64,000 nucleotides of DNA from Actinomycetes bacterium (GTDB lineage Bacteria; Actinomycetota; Acidimicrobiia; Acidimicrobiales; RAAP-2). The position numbers were made by a program, and so were the translations under genes. Positions 49,603-59,055 of the stretch are shown one piece after another (within the stretch, counting starts at the first letter, position 1; every line of letters starts with the position of its first letter). The DNA is taken from the NCBI GenBank assembly GCA_021786095.1, contig JAJYNX010000023.1:68739-132738 (forward strand). The letters are read 5' to 3'. Under the pieces are notes generated by a model that was given only the letters and a program-made list of their open reading frames with translations, did not search any database and was not told where the DNA came from.

Positions 49603-50631
49603 TCACGGTGACGTCAGGGCGAAACCCTCCAGAACTCCGACCGCGTAGTCCACGTCGTCGTCACTCACTCCGAGGTGCGTCACGAAGCGCACCCGACGTG
49701 GCGACACCGTGCCCCCGTGCACCCCGAGTGCGGCGAGCTGGGCGACCACGTCGCGCGCGCGCGGATGATCGAAGGCCACGATGTTGGTCTGACAGCTGGC
49801 CGGGTCGTAGTCACTCTCGGTGAAGGTCGCCGCGACCGCGTCGGCGAGTCGCCGGGCGCGCCGATGGTCGTCCGCCAGACGCTCGACCATGGTGTCCAGC
49901 GCCACGAGCCCGGCCGCCGCGAGGATCCCCGCCTGGCGCATCGATCCTCCGAGTCGCTTTCGCTCCACGCGTGCCCGCGCCATCAGCGCCGCGGGGCCCG
50001 CCAGGAGCGATCCCACCGGCGCCGCCAACCCCTTCGACAGGCAGGTCATCACGGTCGTGGCGGGGGCCGCGTAGTCCGCCGCCGAGGTGCCGGTCGCCAC
50101 CACGGCGTTGAGAAGACGCGCCCCGTCCAGATGAACCGGAACGGGGTCCACGGCCGCCGCCAGCGCCGCGAGGCGCTCGAGCGCCCACGGCGTGCCGCCC
50201 GACGGCATGTGCGTGTTCTCCACCGCGACCAGTCCCACGTGGGGCTGGTGATCGACCTCGGCGTCGATCACCGCGCGGACCTCGTCGACGTCGAGCGCGC
50301 CGCGGGCGTCATCCACCGTCGCGAACTGCACCGACGAGTTGCGCGCCGACGCCCCCATCTCGAAGCTCACGAGATGCTGTGACCGTCCGGCCACGATCAG
50401 GTCACCGGGTCGGGTCAGGATCCGCACCGCGATCTGGTTCGCCATGACGCCCGACGGCACGAAGACCGCAGCCTCCTTGGCCACGAGATCGGCGTAGCGA
50501 GCCTCAAGCTCGTTGACGGTCGGGTCCTCGCCGTACCCGTCGTCCCCCACCACCGCGTCGGCCATGGCGCGGCGCATGGCGGACGTCGGCTGGGTCACGG
50601 TGTCGCTGCGCAGGTCGACGAATCGCATCAC
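49603..50631 (-). CDS. Threonine aldolase family PLP enzyme
   Basis: [58 protein letters not shown]. Confidence 0.93.
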   Translation of the reverse strand: MMRFVDLRSDTVTQPTSAMRRAMADAVVGDDGYGEDPTVNELEARYADLVAKEAAVFVPSGVMANQIAVRILTRPGDLIVAGRSQHLVSFEMGASARNSSVQFATVDDARGALDVDEVRAVIDAEVDHQPHVGLVAVENTHMPSGGTPWALERLAALAAAVDPVPVHLDGARLLNAVVATGTSAADYAAPATTVMTCLSKGLAAPVGSLLAGPAALMARARVERKRLGGSMRQAGILAAAGLVALDTMVERLADDHRRARRLADAVAATFTESDYDPASCQTNIVAFDHPRARDVVAQLAALGVHGGTVSPRRVRFVTHLGVSDDDVDYAVGVLEGFALTSP

Positions 50632-50663
50632 GCCACGAGGTTACCGACTCGTACACTGGGCCC

Positions 50664-51083
50664 ATGGACGACGACCTCGACGAACTCAACCGACGACACG
50701 GCGTGCACGAGTTGCTCGGCGTGCGCATCGTGGATGCCAGCGCCGAGCGCGTGGTGCTCGAGGTCGAGGTCGGGCCCAAGGTCCACCAGCCCTACGGGAT
50801 CCTGCACGGCGGTGTCTCCGCGCTGCTCGCCGAGGGCGCCGCGTCACTCGGCGGGGCTCTGTCGGTGGCTGCGGACCAGATCGTGGTGGGCACCGAGCTC
50901 AACTGCTCACACCTGCGCTCCATGACGTCGGGCACGCTGCGCGCCACCGCCACCCCGATTCGCAAGGGTCGCAGCGTCCACGTGTGGGGAATCGAGCTGA
51001 CCGACGAGCGACAGCGGCTCATCAGCGTCGCGCGATGCTCCCTGCAGGTGCTAAAGGCCCCCCCGTCGCGACCGGTGTCCTAG
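50664..51083 (+). CDS. PaaI-family (hotdog) thioesterase
   Basis: VHQPYGILHGGVSALLAEGAAS; TACACT 6 nt before ATG. Confidence 0.88.
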   Translation: MDDDLDELNRRHGVHELLGVRIVDASAERVVLEVEVGPKVHQPYGILHGGVSALLAEGAASLGGALSVAADQIVVGTELNCSHLRSMTSGTLRATATPIRKGRSVHVWGIELTDERQRLISVARCSLQVLKAPPSRPVS

Positions 51084-51119
51084 ACTGAACCCAGGACACG
51101 CCGACGAAAGGGCTGACCA

Positions 51120-52040
51120 ATGGGCGTTCGCTTCAGAGGGTGGGGCACGGCCGTGCCCGACCACGTGGTCACCAACGACGACCTCTCGCGCACGCTCGAC
51201 ACCTCGGACGCCTGGATCACCGAACGCACCGGCATCCGTGAGCGGCGCATCGGCGGCACGGCGAAGAGCCTCGGCGTGCTCGCCGGCAGCCGCGCGCTCG
51301 CCGACGCCGGCGTCGAACCCGCCGACATCGACTTCCTGGTACTGGCGACTACGACACCCGACCGGATCACGCCGGCCACCGCACCGATGATCGCGGCCGA
51401 GCTCGGCCTGACCTGCCCGGCGATGGACGTGAACGGCGCCTGCAGCGGCTTCATGTACGCGCTGCGTACCGCCCAGGGCCTCCTGGAGACGGGGAACACG
51501 CGCATCCTGGTCATCGGGTCCGAGAACCTCTCACGCTGGGTCGACTGGAACGATCGCAACATGGCGGTGCTCCTCGCCGACGGCGCCGGGGCGGCGGTGA
51601 TCGAGCACGACGCGACGGTCAACGAGATCCTCTCCTTCCGCCTGGGGGCCAACGGCGAGTGGGCGGACCTGCTCACCTGCGAGCACGGCGGCTACTTCCA
51701 GATGGACGGCAAGGAGGTCTTTCGCCGTGCCGTGCGCGTCGTCGTGGAGTCGGCCGAGCTGGCCCTGGCCGACGCGGGGGTCACGGCTGACCAGATCGCC
51801 CTGGTGGTGCCCCACCAGGCGAACATCCGCATCATCCAGGCCGCGACCCAGCGTCTCGGCATCCCCATGGAGCGCGCGGTGGTGGTCCTCGACCGCTACG
51901 GCAACACCTCGAGCTCCTCGATCCCCCTCGCCTTCGATGACGCGCGATCCAACGGCCGCGTCGTCGCGGGCGAGTACGCCCTGTTCACCGGCTTCGGGGC
52001 GGGGATGACGTGGGCGTCGGCCGTGATGCGGTGGGCGTGA
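51120..52040 (+). CDS. Beta-ketoacyl-ACP synthase III-like protein
   Basis: DVNGACSGFMYAL, VPHQANIRI, YGNTSSSSIPLAF (Cys-His-Asn retained). Confidence 0.9.
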   Translation: MGVRFRGWGTAVPDHVVTNDDLSRTLDTSDAWITERTGIRERRIGGTAKSLGVLAGSRALADAGVEPADIDFLVLATTTPDRITPATAPMIAAELGLTCPAMDVNGACSGFMYALRTAQGLLETGNTRILVIGSENLSRWVDWNDRNMAVLLADGAGAAVIEHDATVNEILSFRLGANGEWADLLTCEHGGYFQMDGKEVFRRAVRVVVESAELALADAGVTADQIALVVPHQANIRIIQAATQRLGIPMERAVVVLDRYGNTSSSSIPLAFDDARSNGRVVAGEYALFTGFGAGMTWASAVMRWA

Positions 52041-52879
52041 TGTCGACGACACTGGTAATCCTCGCCGCCGGCCGGGCCCGCCGCTACGGCGGCCTCAAGC
52101 AGTTGGCCCCCATCGGCGTGCACGGCGAGGGCGTGATCGACCTCATCGCCTCGGACGCGATCGCCGCCGGTTTCGATCATCTCGTCCTCGTGGTGAACCC
52201 CGACACCGGTTCGCTCATTCGCGAGCACGTGCGCGAGAACTGGCCCCGCGACCTGCGCGTCTCCTTCGCGGTCCAGGACCAGGCGCTGGGCACCGTCCAC
52301 GCCACCCTGGCCGCGGAGCACCTCCTCGATCCGGACGAGCCGTTCGCGATCTCCAACGCCGACGACCTCTACGGCCGCGACGCCTTCGAGCTGCTCGCGC
52401 GCCACCTCACGACGCGCACGACCAACTGCCTGATCGGCTTCCAGCTCGATCGCGCTCTAGTCGGCGACCTTCCGGTCTCGCGAGGGATCTGCCACGTGGT
52501 CAACGGCCACCTCACCGACATCGTCGAGCGCCACGAGGTCCATTCGTGGCTCGACGGCTTCGTGGCCGACGACGGCCTCTCCCCCGTCTTCCTCGACCCC
52601 CAGTCGGTGGTGTCGATGAACCTCTGGGGCTTTCAGCCGTCGGTGTGGCCGCTGTTGCACCAGGTCTTCGAGTCCCACGACTTCACCACCACCCGGGAGA
52701 TCCAGCTCCCCGTCTTCGTCGGACGGATCCTGCACCACTACCCGCTGCGCTTCGACGTCCTCCCCACGTCGTCGCGGTGCGTCGGCGTGACCCACGCCGA
52801 CGACCTGGCACTGGTGCAGATGGACGTGCGCCTCCAGGTCGAGCTGGGCGAGCGTCCCGAGACCGCCTTCGTCGAGTAG
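52040..52879 (+). CDS. Sugar nucleotidyltransferase-like protein
   Basis: TTLVILAAGRARRYGGLKQLAPIG; TGATG coupling to the upstream gene. Confidence 0.85.
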   Translation: MSTTLVILAAGRARRYGGLKQLAPIGVHGEGVIDLIASDAIAAGFDHLVLVVNPDTGSLIREHVRENWPRDLRVSFAVQDQALGTVHATLAAEHLLDPDEPFAISNADDLYGRDAFELLARHLTTRTTNCLIGFQLDRALVGDLPVSRGICHVVNGHLTDIVERHEVHSWLDGFVADDGLSPVFLDPQSVVSMNLWGFQPSVWPLLHQVFESHDFTTTREIQLPVFVGRILHHYPLRFDVLPTSSRCVGVTHADDLALVQMDVRLQVELGERPETAFVE

Positions 52880-52911
52880 GGCGCCAACGCGGCGAGCCTC
52901 GGAGTTCGCGC

Positions 52912-55900
52912 TCAGTGCCAGTCGCGCGAGCGCGCGGCAGCCCCCAGCGCGAGGGGCTCCACGAACTCGGCGGCGAGAGCCACCGTCCCCTGCCCGCGCT
53001 GCAGCGCGCCGCGCACGATCAGTGCCGGGGTGTGGCGAGCCACCGACTCCCAGCGAACCCACGCGCCACGGGAGAAGATCACGTTCACGTGCCCCGTCTC
53101 GTCCTCGAGATTGAGAAAGACCGCCCCACGAGCGGTCTCGGGATGCTGGCGGTGCGTGACCACGCCGGCCACCGTGACCCGATCACTCTCGACCGCGGCG
53201 AGGGTGGCCGCACGCACCACGCCACGTCGCGACAACGCGTCGCGCACCAGCGCCATCGCGGTCGCGTCGGGGGTGAGCCCGAGCGACCAAAGATCGTCGG
53301 CCACGCGCTCGAGCTCGCGCGGCGCCGGCAGCGTCGGGACGTCGAGACCGGTGACGACACCCGTCAGACGGTCGGCGGTGCCCTGCGCCGCCGCGCCGGC
53401 CACCCAGACGCTGGCCCGACGACTCGTCGTGAAGCAGTCCGTCGCCCCCGCGACGGCCAGGGCCTCGAGGTGATGCTGGCGGCACCCCCCACGCCGGACG
53501 AGGTCGGTCGCGTCCGACCAGGGCGCGCCCGCCACCAAGCGCGACGCGAGCTCCTCGCCCACCGTGTGCACCGACGCCAGGCCCAACCGCACCTCGGGTC
53601 GCGCGGGGTCCCCCTCCAGTGTCGCGCCCACGCCCGACGCGTTCACGTCGGGTCGTCGCACCACGACACCGTGGCGCTGCGCGTCGGCGACCAGGCTCTG
53701 GGGCGACCAGAACCCGAGGGGCTGGGCGTTCAGCAGCGCGGCGAGGAATGCGGCCGGGTAGTGGTGCTTGATCCAGGCCGAGCAGTAGACCAGGTGCGCG
53801 AAGGAGACCGCGTGCGACTCGGGGAAGCCGAAGTTCGCGAAGGCGGCGAGCGCGTCGAAGAGCTGGTCGGCCGTCTCGCCCGTGATGCCGTTGGCCGCCA
53901 TCCCCGCGTAGAGGCGGCTCTTCAGGCGCAGCATGCGCAACTCCGAGCGCTTGGCGGCCATGGCCTGGCGCAGCTCGTCCGCCTCGGTCGGTGAGAATCC
54001 CGCCACCGCCACCGCCATCTCCATCAACTGCTCCTGGAACAGGGGCACCCCCAGGGTGCGCCGCAGGATGGGCTCGAGCCGGGGGTGAGGGTAGGTCACC
54101 GGCTCCTCGCCGCGTCGCCGGCGCAGGTAGGGGTTGACGGCGCGCCCCTGAATAGGACCCGGACGGATCAGGGCCACCTCGATCACGAGGTCGTAGAAAC
54201 TGCGTGGCCGCATCCGCGGCAGAGTCGCCATCTGCGCGCGTGACTCGACCTGGAAGACCCCCACCGTGTCCGCCTCGCTGAGCAGGTCGTACACCGCCGG
54301 CTCCTGGGGGAGCGTCGCCAGGTCCAGGGTCACCCCGTGGAAGGCCGCCACCGCGTCCACCGCGCGATGCAGCGCGTCCAGCATGCCCAGCCCCAGCAGA
54401 TCGAACTTCACCAGCCCGCTCGCCGCGCAGTCGTCCTTGTCCCACTGCAGCACCGTGCGCCCGGGCGTGCGCCCCCACTCCACCGGACAGACGTCGAGCA
54501 CGGGTCGATCACAGAGAACCATGCCCGCCGAATGGATCCCCAAGTGACGCGGACGGCCCACCAGCTCCGCGGCCACGGCGTCGATCAGCGCGGCGCGACC
54601 GTCGTCGACCGCCGGGCCACCTGCGGCGATCTCGTCCTCGCTCCACCCGAAGGCACGCGCCACGTCGCGGTGCGCCGAGCGGGGTCGGTAGGTGATCACC
54701 GCCGCCACCTGAGCGGCGTGGTGGCGGCCGTAGCGCTCGTAGACGTACTGGATGACCTCCTCGCGTCGACCCGACTCGATGTCGACGTCGATGTCGGGGG
54801 GGCCGTCGCGCGCGGGCGAGAGGAAGCGCTCGAAGAAGAGGTTCAGCGCGACCGCGTCGGCGTTCGTGATGCCCAGCGAGAAGCACACCGCGGAGTTCGC
54901 CGCCGAGCCGCGACCCTGACAGTAGATGTTCTCGCGACGACAGAACTCGGTGATGTCCCACACCGTCAAGAAGTACCCGGCGAAGCCCAGGTCGGCGATG
55001 ACGCGCAGTTCGTGGTCGATCTGGCGCCAGGCGCCGGTCACCCGCTCGCTCTCGCGTGAGCCGTAGCGCTGCGCGGCCCCGCGGGCGACCAGCTCCTCGA
55101 GGTAGGCCTGCTCGCTCGCGCCGTTCGGCGTGGGGAAGCGCGGCAGGTTCGGCGCCACCAGACGCAGATCGAAGGCGGCGGCACGACCGATCTCCCCCGC
55201 GCGGTCCACCACCCCCGGCCAACGCGCGAAGTGGCGACGCTGCTCGGCGTCGCCACGCAGGTGCGCCAGCGGCGACGCGCTCAGCCACCCCTCCATCTCG
55301 TCGAGGCTGCGCCGTGCGCGAATCGCCGACAGCACGTGCGAGCGCGCGAACGCGTCGGGCGTGGCGTAGTGCACGTTGCCCGTCGCCACCACGTCGACGA
55401 AGTGGGTGACCCCCAACTCGGCCAGCGCGTCGTTGCGCACGACGTCGTCGGGCTCCCCGTGGTGCCAGAGCTCGACCGCCACGTTCTCGCGGCCGAACGC
55501 CTCGATCAGCACCGCCAACTCGCGAGCCGCCGCACGCGGTCCCTGCGCGAGGAGGGCTCGCGTGAGGGGGCCCTTGCGACACCCCGTCAGGACGAGCCAG
55601 TCGCCCGCGTGGCGCGCGAGGTCCTCGAGGGTCACCCGTGGGGCCCCCTTCTCCCCCCGAGCCAGGTGGGCCTCACCGAGGACGCGCGAGAGGCGGCGAT
55701 ATCCCTCGGGTGAGCGCGCCACCACCACCAGGTGGCGACCCGAGGGGTCGCGCACCCCCACCCGGTCGTCGTCGGCCCCGAGGGTGATCTCGCTACCGAA
55801 CACGGTGGGCAGGGCGACGGCCCGGGCGGCCTCGGCGAAGCGCACCGCGCCGTAGAGACCGTGGTGGTCGGTGAGGGCGAGCCCCGCGAGACCGAGCCGA

Positions 55901-55989
55901 CTCGCCTCGACCACGAGCTCCTCGGGGTCGCTCGCCCCGTCGAGGAAGCTGAAGCCGGAGTGGGCGTGCAGTTCGACGTAGCTCGCCAT
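52912..55989 (-). CDS. dnaE2: Error-prone DNA polymerase III alpha-like DnaE2
   Basis: YVELHAHSGFSFLDGASDPEEL, QGRGSAANSAVCFSLGIT, DIDVDIES; C-terminal SRDWH. Confidence 0.95.
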   Translation of the reverse strand: MASYVELHAHSGFSFLDGASDPEELVVEASRLGLAGLALTDHHGLYGAVRFAEAARAVALPTVFGSEITLGADDDRVGVRDPSGRHLVVVARSPEGYRRLSRVLGEAHLARGEKGAPRVTLEDLARHAGDWLVLTGCRKGPLTRALLAQGPRAAARELAVLIEAFGRENVAVELWHHGEPDDVVRNDALAELGVTHFVDVVATGNVHYATPDAFARSHVLSAIRARRSLDEMEGWLSASPLAHLRGDAEQRRHFARWPGVVDRAGEIGRAAAFDLRLVAPNLPRFPTPNGASEQAYLEELVARGAAQRYGSRESERVTGAWRQIDHELRVIADLGFAGYFLTVWDITEFCRRENIYCQGRGSAANSAVCFSLGITNADAVALNLFFERFLSPARDGPPDIDVDIESGRREEVIQYVYERYGRHHAAQVAAVITYRPRSAHRDVARAFGWSEDEIAAGGPAVDDGRAALIDAVAAELVGRPRHLGIHSAGMVLCDRPVLDVCPVEWGRTPGRTVLQWDKDDCAASGLVKFDLLGLGMLDALHRAVDAVAAFHGVTLDLATLPQEPAVYDLLSEADTVGVFQVESRAQMATLPRMRPRSFYDLVIEVALIRPGPIQGRAVNPYLRRRRGEEPVTYPHPRLEPILRRTLGVPLFQEQLMEMAVAVAGFSPTEADELRQAMAAKRSELRMLRLKSRLYAGMAANGITGETADQLFDALAAFANFGFPESHAVSFAHLVYCSAWIKHHYPAAFLAALLNAQPLGFWSPQSLVADAQRHGVVVRRPDVNASGVGATLEGDPARPEVRLGLASVHTVGEELASRLVAGAPWSDATDLVRRGGCRQHHLEALAVAGATDCFTTSRRASVWVAGAAAQGTADRLTGVVTGLDVPTLPAPRELERVADDLWSLGLTPDATAMALVRDALSRRGVVRAATLAAVESDRVTVAGVVTHRQHPETARGAVFLNLEDETGHVNVIFSRGAWVRWESVARHTPALIVRGALQRGQGTVALAAEFVEPLALGAAARSRDWH

Positions 55990-57068
55990 CAGTCGTAGAT
56001 CCCCACGAGCCACCAGCGTCGCGACTCGGCCGCGAGCAGTAGCGCCTCACCCGTGACCAGAACCACCTGAACGTGCGCGCGACGACGCGCCACCGTCCAC
56101 CACCGTTCGACCGTCGGCCAGGGACCCGCGTACCACGTCACTGTCCGGCTCGTGCGCGCCGACCACACCACCGTGTCCGGTGCGCCGCTCAGCAGCCCCC
56201 GCGACTCGACGCGCACCGGTGCGCCGGTGACGTCGCGCAAGCCCACCCCCACCGGGTGGGCCAGGGTGATCACCGGTGCCGGTGCCCGCAGACGCCCCGG
56301 CCAGGGTGCGTCGTCGTGCGACGTCGGCGTCGGCGCACCCCAGGGGACCAGCGCGGCGCGGTCCTGAGGAGTGCGTCCACCGCGCAGCGTCGCCACCATC
56401 ACTCCACCGCTGCCGAGACGGTGACGCACTCGCTGCACCGCGGCGGCGGCGCGCTCGTCGCCCGCGCCGCGCGAGCCGAAGAAGCCGCGCTGCTCGTCAC
56501 CCACCACCACGTCGCCCCGTAGCTCGCGCACGCGCGCGGCGAGGCGTCCGTCACGCTGGCCCGGCAGCTCGGCGAGCTCCCCCCGCGCCACCTGGTGCAG
56601 GACCAGCACGCCACGATCGAAGCGCTCCGCCACTCGCGCGCGCGCCAGATCGGCGAAGTCCCCCACCGTGTGCACGCCCAGCCGATGACCGGTCGTCGCG
56701 AGATCACGGCGTCCCAGCGCCTCGAGGGGCAGGGACCGGCGAAAGCCCTCCGTGGCGCCCGGGGCGAGCACCACCCCCCGACGAGCGGCCTGCTCGGCGC
56801 AGAAGAGACCGTCGGCGACCCCGAGTGCGACCTCCCGACCCGTCACGTCGTGCACCAGCGTGCGCGCGGCGTCGAGCACCACCGTCTCGCCACCGAGGAA
56901 CCGGCTCGGAGCCCGTATCGGCAGAATGAACCAGCCCCACCGCACCGGCTCGGTGAAGGGACAGAGCGCAGTGAGCGCGTCGAGCAGGGCCAGGTACTCC
57001 CGTGACGCCGCCCCGTCGGGGGTCTCGTGGGCGAGCGCCTCGACCCACAGGGCGAGGAACCGTTCCAT
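55989..57068 (-). CDS. imuB: Compact ImuB-like Y-family-related protein
   Basis: Between imuA' and dnaE2; RFLALWV start, ALGVADGLFCAEQAAR, LGVHTVGDFADL, QRGFFG clamp-like motif. Confidence 0.8.
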   Translation of the reverse strand: MERFLALWVEALAHETPDGAASREYLALLDALTALCPFTEPVRWGWFILPIRAPSRFLGGETVVLDAARTLVHDVTGREVALGVADGLFCAEQAARRGVVLAPGATEGFRRSLPLEALGRRDLATTGHRLGVHTVGDFADLARARVAERFDRGVLVLHQVARGELAELPGQRDGRLAARVRELRGDVVVGDEQRGFFGSRGAGDERAAAAVQRVRHRLGSGGVMVATLRGGRTPQDRAALVPWGAPTPTSHDDAPWPGRLRAPAPVITLAHPVGVGLRDVTGAPVRVESRGLLSGAPDTVVWSARTSRTVTWYAGPWPTVERWWTVARRRAHVQVVLVTGEALLLAAESRRWWLVGIYD

Positions 57069-57728
57069 CTACGACGCCGCCGCTCGTCCCCGGTGATCCG
57101 GCAGCATCACGACCCGCTCACCCGCGCGCGACGCCTCACCGCGCCCGCCGACGCGCACCGTGAGGTACCGCGCGTCGAGTTGCGCCGACGTCCGCCAGCG
57201 CGTCGCGGTCACGGTGAAGGAGAGATCCGCCGGTAGCGGCCACGGCGCGTTCGGCTCACCGAGGACGATGAGCACGACGCCACGCTCGCGCGCGCGGTCC
57301 ATCACGCGTCGCGCCAGGGGTCGCGACGCGCGGGCGGGTGGCCGCACGACGAGCAGGTCCACCCCGTCGAGCAGGTCCGCCGTGGACTCCGCCCACGCGC
57401 CGCGCGGCCGCGGCACGAAGAGCACGCGTCGCAGGTCCACCCCGAGGTCCCCCATCGCCACGACGCCCGGGTCGTCGACCCCCACCACCCCGACCCAGTG
57501 GCCCGCCGCGCTCGCCGCGCCCAACAGACTCAGCGCGAGGCTCAGCCCCCCCGCGCCAGCCGGAGCCTGGACCGCCACGGTCGCCCCTCGGCGCAGGCCT
57601 CCACCGGGGACCATCGTGCACCAGGGGTCGGCGAGGGGGAGTCGACGGGTCGTCGCGAGGGCGACCGGGCGCAGCATCGCCGCCACGTCGGTGGGGAGAG
57701 AAGGGCGAGTCGGTGAAAAAGCGAACAT
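57069..57728 (-). CDS. imuA': ImuA'-like mutasome protein
   Basis: LRRGATVAVQAPAGAGGLSLALSLLGAASAAGHWVGVVGVDDPG; SOS box at start; directly upstream of imuB. Confidence 0.82.
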   Translation of the reverse strand: MFAFSPTRPSLPTDVAAMLRPVALATTRRLPLADPWCTMVPGGGLRRGATVAVQAPAGAGGLSLALSLLGAASAAGHWVGVVGVDDPGVVAMGDLGVDLRRVLFVPRPRGAWAESTADLLDGVDLLVVRPPARASRPLARRVMDRARERGVVLIVLGEPNAPWPLPADLSFTVTATRWRTSAQLDARYLTVRVGGRGEASRAGERVVMLPDHRGRAAAS

Positions 57729-57736
57729 ACGTTCGT
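57721..57736. promoter_or_regulatory. LexA/SOS box overlapping the imuA' start codon
   Basis: GCGAACATACGTTCGT, matches CGAAC-N4-GTTCG. Confidence 0.88.
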
Positions 57737-57783
57737 AAGAGTAGTCACCCCCCGGCTCACGCGCCAACGGCCAGAATGGACCC

Positions 57784-58482
57784 GTGTGCGGTCGCGTCGC
57801 CCTCTTCACCCCTCCCGCCCGTCTCGCGCGATTCCTCGACGCCGCGCTCGCCGCGGGCCTGGACCCCGACGGCCACCCGCACTGGAACATCGGACCCCGC
57901 CAGCAGCTCCTCGCCGCCGCGCGCCACGAGGAGGATCGCGTCCTCGACCACTACTGGTGGGGTCTCATCCCGGGGTGGGCCAAGGATCCGTCCGTCGCCA
58001 ACCGGCTCTTCAACGCCCGGGCCGAGACGGTGGCCGAAAAGCCCTCCTTTCGCAGCGCCTTCGCTCGACGGCCGTGCGTGGTCCCGGTCGACGGCTTCTA
58101 CGAGTGGGACCACCGCACACCGGGGGTGGCGCAGCCCCACTACTTCCACCGAGCCGACGGGAACCCCCTTCTCCTGGCCGGGCTCTGGGAGCACTGGCGC
58201 GATCCCGCCGGGGTCGCGACGGACCCACCCGTCGCGACCTGCACCGTCATCACGACGACGCCGAGCGACGACGTGGACGGCCTGCACGATCGCATGCCGG
58301 TCGTCCTCGAGCTCGACGACGTGACCCCCTGGCTCGACGTCGCGCACCACGAGCCCGCCGAGCGACTCCGCCTCCTGGACCCCTCTCCCGCGGGGACGCT
58401 GGTCCACTACCCCGTACGTCGCGACGTAGGCTCACTGCGCCACGACGGCCCGCAGCTGATCGAGCCGACCACCCTCCTCTGA
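57784..58482 (+). CDS. SOS response-associated peptidase (SRAP/YedK/HMCES-like)
   Basis: MCGRVALFTP, WGLIPGWAKD, NARAETVAEKPSFRSAF, CVVPVDGFYEW. Confidence 0.95.
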   Translation: MCGRVALFTPPARLARFLDAALAAGLDPDGHPHWNIGPRQQLLAAARHEEDRVLDHYWWGLIPGWAKDPSVANRLFNARAETVAEKPSFRSAFARRPCVVPVDGFYEWDHRTPGVAQPHYFHRADGNPLLLAGLWEHWRDPAGVATDPPVATCTVITTTPSDDVDGLHDRMPVVLELDDVTPWLDVAHHEPAERLRLLDPSPAGTLVHYPVRRDVGSLRHDGPQLIEPTTLL

Positions 58483-58849
58483 TCCGACCACCCTTCTCGG
58501 TCTGGATCTGGTCCCGGACGGCCGAAAACCCCGAGTGACCAGTGAGTCGAAACTCGCCAGCCCCTCGGGGTTTCCGAGGCACACCGCCCGTCGGTCCGTG
58601 TCGGACAGACCGCCGCGCGATGGCGGGTACTCCACGTCATTCGTCGTACGAACAGCGGACCGAACTCCGCTGCCCGGTGGGGGCTCCATCCCTCTTGCGA
58701 GGTCCCTCACCCCTCCGTCGGCGTCCCCTTTCGGTTTCGCCGATCGTCGACCGGTACTACGTGGACTACGAGTGACACTGTGTCAGGACGCCGCGATCGG
58801 CGCCACCAGAAATCCGACTCCCACAGACTTTTGCCCATGTTCTGACTAC

Positions 58850-58911
58850 TTATCCACTGAATTCTCCCCCGTCAAGGTCGTTCTCCACCGCATAGTCGCA
58901 CGTTATCCACA
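58850..58911. promoter_or_regulatory. Pair of DnaA-box-like sequences
   Basis: TTATCCACT (58850-58858), TTATCCACA (58903-58911). Confidence 0.35.
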
Positions 58912-59055
58912 GGCGGGTCGTGAGCCCAACCTCCACACGATCAGACCTCCAACGACAGCGTGACCTTCGCCCCTGGATCGATGCTGCACGAGCGCCTACA
59001 CCGGTACGTGAAGCCCGCCACGATTCACCGAAGTCGCGGCCATCGAGGGAGGATC

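Noticed and set aside
58960-59055. N-terminal extension of the APC permease
   Set aside because: The conserved start is MALTTDAAA at 59056 with RBS ggagga; the upstream frame is likely untranslated.
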